From: an uncultured Verrucomicrobiota bacterium
GTDB taxonomy: Bacteria > Verrucomicrobiota > Verrucomicrobiae > Opitutales > Opitutaceae
Direction of reading: 5' to 3'
Assembly: GCA_946482165.1 (NCBI GenBank)
Contig: CAMLQS010000225.1
Location: forward strand, 1 to 8,346
DNA length: 8,346 nt
Positions 3,807-8,346 of the stretch are shown here, one piece after another (within the stretch, counting starts at the first letter, position 1; the number at the start of each line of letters is the position of its first letter). The notes under the pieces were generated by a model, which searched no databases, was not told the origin of the DNA, and worked only from the letters and a program-made list of their open reading frames with translations. Position numbers and translations under genes: made by a program.

Positions 3807-6491
3807 TCAGCCGTGGACGCGTTGACGGTGCAAAACCGCCACCGGCCACTCTGAAAACGCCTCCCGCAGAAAAATCGCCCCATCCGCCCGCGACACCACG
3901 GCCGCGCCGGTCGCGACATTTCGCCACTCGCCGTCGAGGACAGCCCCCGATCCCGGGCGAGCCCGCGTTTCGTCCCACACCGCGCCCACTGGCGGCCACG
4001 CAAGATGCGCGACGAGCCGCGGCACCAGCACGAGCATCCGGTCGTCGCCGTGGGAGCGCAGAAACCCGATCGCGTGCGGGGCGAGTATCCCCTCGATCTC
4101 GATGGCTTCGTAGGTGCCCCCCTGAAACAGAGCCGCATGCTCGCGGCGAAAGCGCAGCAATGCACGGGTGAGCGCGAGCTTGATGCCACCCGTCCGCCAA
4201 AGGGCCAAAAGGTCGCCGGGCGTGGCATGCGATGCATCCTCCGCCAACGCGTGCAGCCTCGGGTAATCGACCGCGCGCCGGCTGTCCGGATCCACCAAGC
4301 TGAAATCCCAGGCTTCATTTCCCTGATACAGGTCGGGCACGCCCGGCACGGTGAACTTCAGCGTCGCTTGAGCGAGCGAGTTGACCATTCCAAGTCGCGA
4401 CAGCCGTTCCGCCGCGGGCCGAAAGCGGAGCAAGAACGCGCCCTCCGGATCAAGCAGGCTCTTAACGAAACGGTCGCAGGCGTCCATCCACGCCTGATTC
4501 GGATGAAGCACGGACGTGTTTACCTTCGCCTCGTTCACTGCCTTTCGCAGGTGTTCGACGATCCGCCCGCAAAACTCGCCGTCGGTCGACCCCGGCGGGA
4601 GCGGCCAGGCGCCGAGCAGCATTTGGTAGAGCCGATATTCCTCGTCCGCGTCCGGCGCCAGACGGCCGCCAACGCGTGACTTGGCGGGTGCGTTGAGTTC
4701 GCGCCATTCCTCGAGCCATGCGCGCCACTCCCACGGAATCTCCGAAAGCGCCAGCAGACGCGCGCGCACGTCCTCGCTCATTTTCGTGTCGTGCGTGGAA
4801 GTGGCGAGCAAGGCGCGCGGCGTCCGCTCGAAGCGCAGCCGGTTCGCGTGGTGAAACTCTTCCGCCGGCTTCCCAAAGATCCCCGGATCGCCGCCCACCT
4901 CGTTGAGCGCCACGAGGCGGTTGTAGGTGTAGTAGCTGGTGTCCTCGACCGCCTTGGCCGTCACCGCACCCGTGTATTGTTGAAAGGTCAGCGCCCAATC
5001 GTTGATCGCCGCGCGATGGGGCGGGAAAGCCCCGGGCTCCGGATAATCGCCCAGCAGCACGTCTCGCACGAAATGCACCGTCGCAGGCTCGATCCGCGGA
5101 TCAAAGGCCAGCGCCGCCCGCGCGGCCTGCGCGATCTCGGCCCGGTCGGATCCCTGCGCCGGCCCGCCTTGGCGCCGGTAGGTGCGATACACAGAGAAGC
5201 CCCCGAGCAGCGCGCGAATCGCGGCGCCGAGCTCGATCACCGTAAAATCCCGCCAGCGCCGGTCGACGCGGAGGTGGTCCTTCAAGGTCTGCGCGAGCAT
5301 CAGCACCGTGTTCGCAAACATCTCGTCGAGCACGAGCCGCTTGTTGCGCACCACGACCGCGCCGTAGTCTTCGCGTATCCCGGTGAACTCGCCGTAGATC
5401 GCGTCGAAAACCGGAGCCTGCCTCGCGTCGACCATCAGCCCGGCGATCTGCTCGACGAACTCGTAACCGGTCGTGCCCTCCGTCTCCCACGAGCGCGGCG
5501 GCGACTCGCCCACCGCGAGGATTTTTTCGACATAGACCGGGAAGAGCCGGTCCCCCGCCCCGCCGACCTCGCCGGCCAAAGTTTGAAGTCGCTCCAGATA
5601 GCCCGCGGGATCGCGCAACCCGTCGATGTGGTCGATGCGCAGCCCGTTCACGATGCCCTCGCGGATCAGCTGCCGCAGCTTGGCATGCACCGCCTCGAAT
5701 ACGCGCGGTTCCTCCATTCGCAGCCCGACCAGCGTGTCGATCGCAAAAAAGCGCCGGTAGTTCGTGCCGTGCGCGCCGGCTTGCCAGCGGGTGAGCCGGT
5801 AATGCTGCCGGTCGATGATGCGGTCGAGTTCGTCAAAGCTGCTCGGATCACCGGGCCGGCCGTTTAGCCGCGCCAACCGCTCCGCGAGGATCGCGTCGCC
5901 ACCGGCGCCTTCCGCGTCCGCAAGGATCTCCGCCTCGGTCTCGGGACGCAGCGGCAGGCGAACTTCACCGTAGGCCAGGGCGAGCGCGCCGTTCTCAAAA
6001 ACGATCCGCAGCTCCCCGCGTTCCAACATCAGCCCGTAGTGCTCCGGCAACAACGGCGCGAAGACCCGCGCGCGGCCGGGGTCGGCGTAATCGTTCCAAT
6101 GGATATCGAAAAAGTCCGCGTAGGCCGAGCCGCGCCCTAGCCGCAGCACATCGCTCCACCAGCGGTTGAGCGGCCCGTCGATGCCCATGTGATTGGGCAC
6201 GAAGTCGAGCAGCAGCCCCATGTCGCGCTCGTGCAGCCGCGCCGAAAGACGCCGCAAGCCCTCTTCGCCGCCGATCTCCGGATTCACCTGCCCGTAATCG
6301 CAGACGTCATAGCCGTGAAGGCTGCCGGTTGTAGGCCGGAAAATGGGCGAACAGTAGCAATCGCTGACTCCCAGCGCATGCAGCGCCGGCACGATCGCGG
6401 CGAGGTGATCAAAGGTGAACCCGGGGTGAAGCTGAACTCGGTAGGTCGCGAGCGGCCGGTGGGCCACGGGCCTGGCAAACGGCAGCGTCAT
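3807..6491 (-). CDS. treY: Malto-oligosyltrehalose synthase TreY
   Basis: An 894-residue cytoplasmic glycoside hydrolase family 13 enzyme that isomerises the reducing-end alpha-1,4 bond of maltodextrins to an alpha,alpha-1,1 bond, giving malto-oligosyltrehalose. The conserved GH13 regions appear in order: LDFVPNHMGID at 95-105 (region I), GLRIDHIDGL at 283-292 with the probable nucleophile D287, YVEKIL at 320-325 with the probable acid/base E322, and TSTHDTK at 564-570 with the stabilising D568. TreY-type features include TYRVQLHPGFTF at 16-27, PTTGSLHGYDV at 53-63 and VPGVPDLYQGNE at 715-726. No catalytic residue is missing, and the length is within the family's range. The ATG is preceded by GAGGA (minus strand, 6502-6498) six bases upstream, and overlaps the treZ stop as ATGA, so the two genes are co-transcribed and probably translationally coupled. 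Confidence 0.96.
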   Translation of the reverse strand: MTLPFARPVAHRPLATYRVQLHPGFTFDHLAAIVPALHALGVSDCYCSPIFRPTTGSLHGYDVCDYGQVNPEIGGEEGLRRLSARLHERDMGLLLDFVPNHMGIDGPLNRWWSDVLRLGRGSAYADFFDIHWNDYADPGRARVFAPLLPEHYGLMLERGELRIVFENGALALAYGEVRLPLRPETEAEILADAEGAGGDAILAERLARLNGRPGDPSSFDELDRIIDRQHYRLTRWQAGAHGTNYRRFFAIDTLVGLRMEEPRVFEAVHAKLRQLIREGIVNGLRIDHIDGLRDPAGYLERLQTLAGEVGGAGDRLFPVYVEKILAVGESPPRSWETEGTTGYEFVEQIAGLMVDARQAPVFDAIYGEFTGIREDYGAVVVRNKRLVLDEMFANTVLMLAQTLKDHLRVDRRWRDFTVIELGAAIRALLGGFSVYRTYRRQGGPAQGSDRAEIAQAARAALAFDPRIEPATVHFVRDVLLGDYPEPGAFPPHRAAINDWALTFQQYTGAVTAKAVEDTSYYTYNRLVALNEVGGDPGIFGKPAEEFHHANRLRFERTPRALLATSTHDTKMSEDVRARLLALSEIPWEWRAWLEEWRELNAPAKSRVGGRLAPDADEEYRLYQMLLGAWPLPPGSTDGEFCGRIVEHLRKAVNEAKVNTSVLHPNQAWMDACDRFVKSLLDPEGAFLLRFRPAAERLSRLGMVNSLAQATLKFTVPGVPDLYQGNEAWDFSLVDPDSRRAVDYPRLHALAEDASHATPGDLLALWRTGGIKLALTRALLRFRREHAALFQGGTYEAIEIEGILAPHAIGFLRSHGDDRMLVLVPRLVAHLAWPPVGAVWDETRARPGSGAVLDGEWRNVATGAAVVSRADGAIFLREAFSEWPVAVLHRQRVHG

Positions 6492-8346
6492 GCTCCGTCC
6501 TCACGCAGCAACAGAGCCCCCGGAGTCGGGAACACGATGCGATCCGACTCCACTCTTCCGGCGCCGCCGGGACCGTCGCCTCCGAAGCGCGCCTCGTTGC
6601 TCGCCAGCCGCAGGCGCCAACGGCGACCCGGCTCGCAGGCGACGAAGTTCTCTTCTTTCACCGTGCTCCGGCCGGGTTCGAGACCGACCAGCAGGAGCCA
6701 GTCTCCGCCTTCCTCTTTCCAACGCAGGCCCAGCACGTTCTCCGCGACGCGCTCGACCGCCCAGACATCGCGCTGCGGATTGCGGAAGATCGGCGTCGCC
6801 GCCCGCAGACGCAGACATGCGCGGTAAAGCGCCAGAACCTCGATGTGGTGCGGTTGCTGCCGCTCGGCCCAATCGAGCTTGCAACTCCGGAACGACTGCG
6901 GGTCCTGCGGATCCGGCATGAGCGCCAGCGTGCGCGCGTCGTAGTTTGCCCCGTAGTGCGCGAACTCCTTGCGCCGACCCTCGGCGACTCCGGCGCCGAC
7001 CTCTCCCGGCAGGTCGGTGAAGAAAACAAACGGCGATCCCGCCGACCACTCCTGGCCCATGAAAAGCATCGGCGTGTAGGGCGTCAGGCAGAGCAACATC
7101 GACAAGGCGCGATAGGCCTCCGGCGAGACCGTGTCGCTCAAGCGCTCGCCGAGCGGCCGGTTGCCCACTTGGTCGTGATTCGAGATGCTGTGCACAAACT
7201 GCTCCGGCGGCCGATGTCCGGCCGCCGTGCCGCGCGGGGCCTTCTTGTGCGGACTGTGCTGCCCCTCATAAATCCACCCGGATTTCAGGGCGCGAACGGT
7301 CTCCTCCACCGTCCCCGAGAAACTCGCAAAATGCGCCTCGCGCTGGCGCGTCAGCGTCACCCGCGCCGCGTGGTGAAAATCATCCGCCCACACGCCGTCG
7401 ACGCCCCAGCCGCCTTCATCGGCGGGCGTGATGACGCGAGCATCGTTGCGCTCGTCTTCGGCGATCATGAAGGCGCCGCGCTCCCGCGCCGCCCCGGCGA
7501 TCTCGGCGACGAGGTGCGTGGGCGAGTCGTCCTCGATCGCGTGCGTCGCGTCGAGCCGCAGGCCGTCGAAACGATATTCGTCGAGCCACATGCAGGCGTT
7601 GCCGACGAAAAAGGCGCGCACCGCCGGATCGGAGAAGTTGAGCATCCGTCCCCAGACCGTGTTCCTCTCCGGATGGAAATAGCCCGCCGCATAACGCGAA
7701 AGCACCGCGCCGCAGGGCCCGATATGGTTGTAGACCACGTCGAGCACCACCGCGAGACCGCGCGCATGAGCGGCGTCGACGAAGGCGCGCAAATCGTCCG
7801 GACGCCCATAGCAACGCGCCGGGGCGTAGGGCATGACCCCGTCGTAGCCCCAGTTGCGGTTTCCCGCGAAGTCGGCGAGAGGCATGAGCTCGATCGTGTT
7901 CACGCCAAGCTCCACCAGGTCGTCGAGCCGGCTGATCGCCGAAAGGAAGGTGCCCTCCGGGGTAAATGCGCCCACGTGCAGCTCGTAGATCACGCGGCCC
8001 CTCCACGCCGGGCGGCGCCAGGCGCCCCGTATCCATGGGTAGGATCGGGGATCGATCACCTCCGAGGGGCCCTCCACGCCTTGGGGCTGAAATCGGGACG
8101 CCGGATCAGGCAGCGCCGCGTCCGCGAGGACGAAGCGATACAGGTCGCCGGCCACGCCAAGCGCGTCGTGGGTTTCCCAATACCCGTCGTCATGCTTGTG
8201 CATCGGCAAGTCGCGCCGGCCGTTTTTTGCGTCCACGCGCACGCGCACGCGGGCATGGTCGGGGGCCCACACGCGGTAGACGACGCCGTCCGCGCGAATG
8301 GTCGCGCCCGGCCCTTGCGTGATGGTTTCGAGGCCGGCCCAATCAG
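6488..8346 (-). CDS. treZ: Malto-oligosyltrehalose trehalohydrolase TreZ (5' end cut by window)
   Basis: This GH13 enzyme hydrolyses the alpha-1,4 bond next to the trehalose unit of malto-oligosyltrehalose, releasing trehalose; it is the partner of TreY. The frame is open from 6488 to the right edge (618 codons visible). The GTG at 8272 is not the real start: it encodes the V of YRVWAPDH, part of the conserved N-terminal carbohydrate-binding fold, and 24 further in-frame codons lie upstream with no ATG, GTG or TTG. Counting from that V as 1: LDVVYNHIGP at 177-186, FDGLRLDATH at 235-244 (nucleophile D241), MIAEDER at 269-275 (acid/base E272) and SNHDQVGNR at 364-372 (D367). The spacings between the three acids (31 and 95) are close to those I recall for archaeal TreZ. 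A C-terminal beta domain follows. It is upstream of treY in the same operon. Confidence 0.95.
   Translation of the reverse strand, partial: DWAGLETITQGPGATIRADGVVYRVWAPDHARVRVRVDAKNGRRDLPMHKHDDGYWETHDALGVAGDLYRFVLADAALPDPASRFQPQGVEGPSEVIDPRSYPWIRGAWRRPAWRGRVIYELHVGAFTPEGTFLSAISRLDDLVELGVNTIELMPLADFAGNRNWGYDGVMPYAPARCYGRPDDLRAFVDAAHARGLAVVLDVVYNHIGPCGAVLSRYAAGYFHPERNTVWGRMLNFSDPAVRAFFVGNACMWLDEYRFDGLRLDATHAIEDDSPTHLVAEIAGAARERGAFMIAEDERNDARVITPADEGGWGVDGVWADDFHHAARVTLTRQREAHFASFSGTVEETVRALKSGWIYEGQHSPHKKAPRGTAAGHRPPEQFVHSISNHDQVGNRPLGERLSDTVSPEAYRALSMLLCLTPYTPMLFMGQEWSAGSPFVFFTDLPGEVGAGVAEGRRKEFAHYGANYDARTLALMPDPQDPQSFRSCKLDWAERQQPHHIEVLALYRACLRLRAATPIFRNPQRDVWAVERVAENVLGLRWKEEGGDWLLLVGLEPGRSTVKEENFVACEPGRRWRLRLASNEARFGGDGPGGAGRVESDRIVFPTPGALLLREDGA

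Noticed and set aside
4791..5867. 358-codon plus-strand open frame opposite treY
   Set aside because: It is antisense to the conserved GH13 coding region, is dominated by R, H, A, V and L and matches no family; long antisense frames are expected at this GC content.

Overview
The window is GC-rich (clearly above 60% by eye) bacterial chromosomal DNA with tight four-base gene overlaps. Several start codons have weak or no Shine-Dalgarno sequence. The gene set and divergent Hsp33 and Hsp20 sequences would fit a high-GC Verrucomicrobium such as an Opitutaceae member, but this is a guess from general impression; nothing in the window fixes the taxonomy. I see no transposase, integrase, phage gene, CRISPR array, rRNA or tRNA.

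Layout. (1) Positions 1-1648, minus strand: a three-gene operon reading hslO (redox-switched chaperone Hsp33), pnuC (nicotinamide riboside transporter), then the first 64 codons of a NadR-type P-loop ribosylnicotinamide kinase that runs off the left edge. The genes are chained by GTGA and ATGA overlaps. (2) Positions 1649-2149: a 501-base divergent intergenic region with a possible plus-strand promoter and several inverted repeats. (3) Positions 2150-2524, plus strand: a small heat-shock protein (Hsp20/alpha-crystallin), followed by a hairpin terminator. (4) Positions about 2615-3297: roughly 680 bases with no convincing protein gene. It holds an 11-C run, a dense set of consecutive hairpins ending in a short T run (2728-2841, a candidate structured RNA), and an 8-bp inverted repeat at 3098-3134. 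(5) Positions 3298-3693, plus strand: a small SPW-repeat membrane protein, then a strong GC hairpin terminator. (6) Positions 3807-8346, minus strand: treY and treZ, overlapping by ATGA. treZ runs off the right edge; its reading frame stays open to the window boundary, so its true start is outside.

How the genes work together. PnuC imports nicotinamide riboside and the NadR-type kinase phosphorylates it to NMN, a two-step NAD salvage route. TreY and TreZ convert the reducing end of alpha-1,4-glucans (glycogen or maltodextrin) to free trehalose, a stress protectant. Hsp33 (oxidative and heat stress) and Hsp20 (ATP-independent holdase) face away from each other across one intergenic region. The loose theme is stress tolerance plus NAD and carbohydrate metabolism. 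All protein genes belong to known families; the most open questions are in the two long noncoding stretches.
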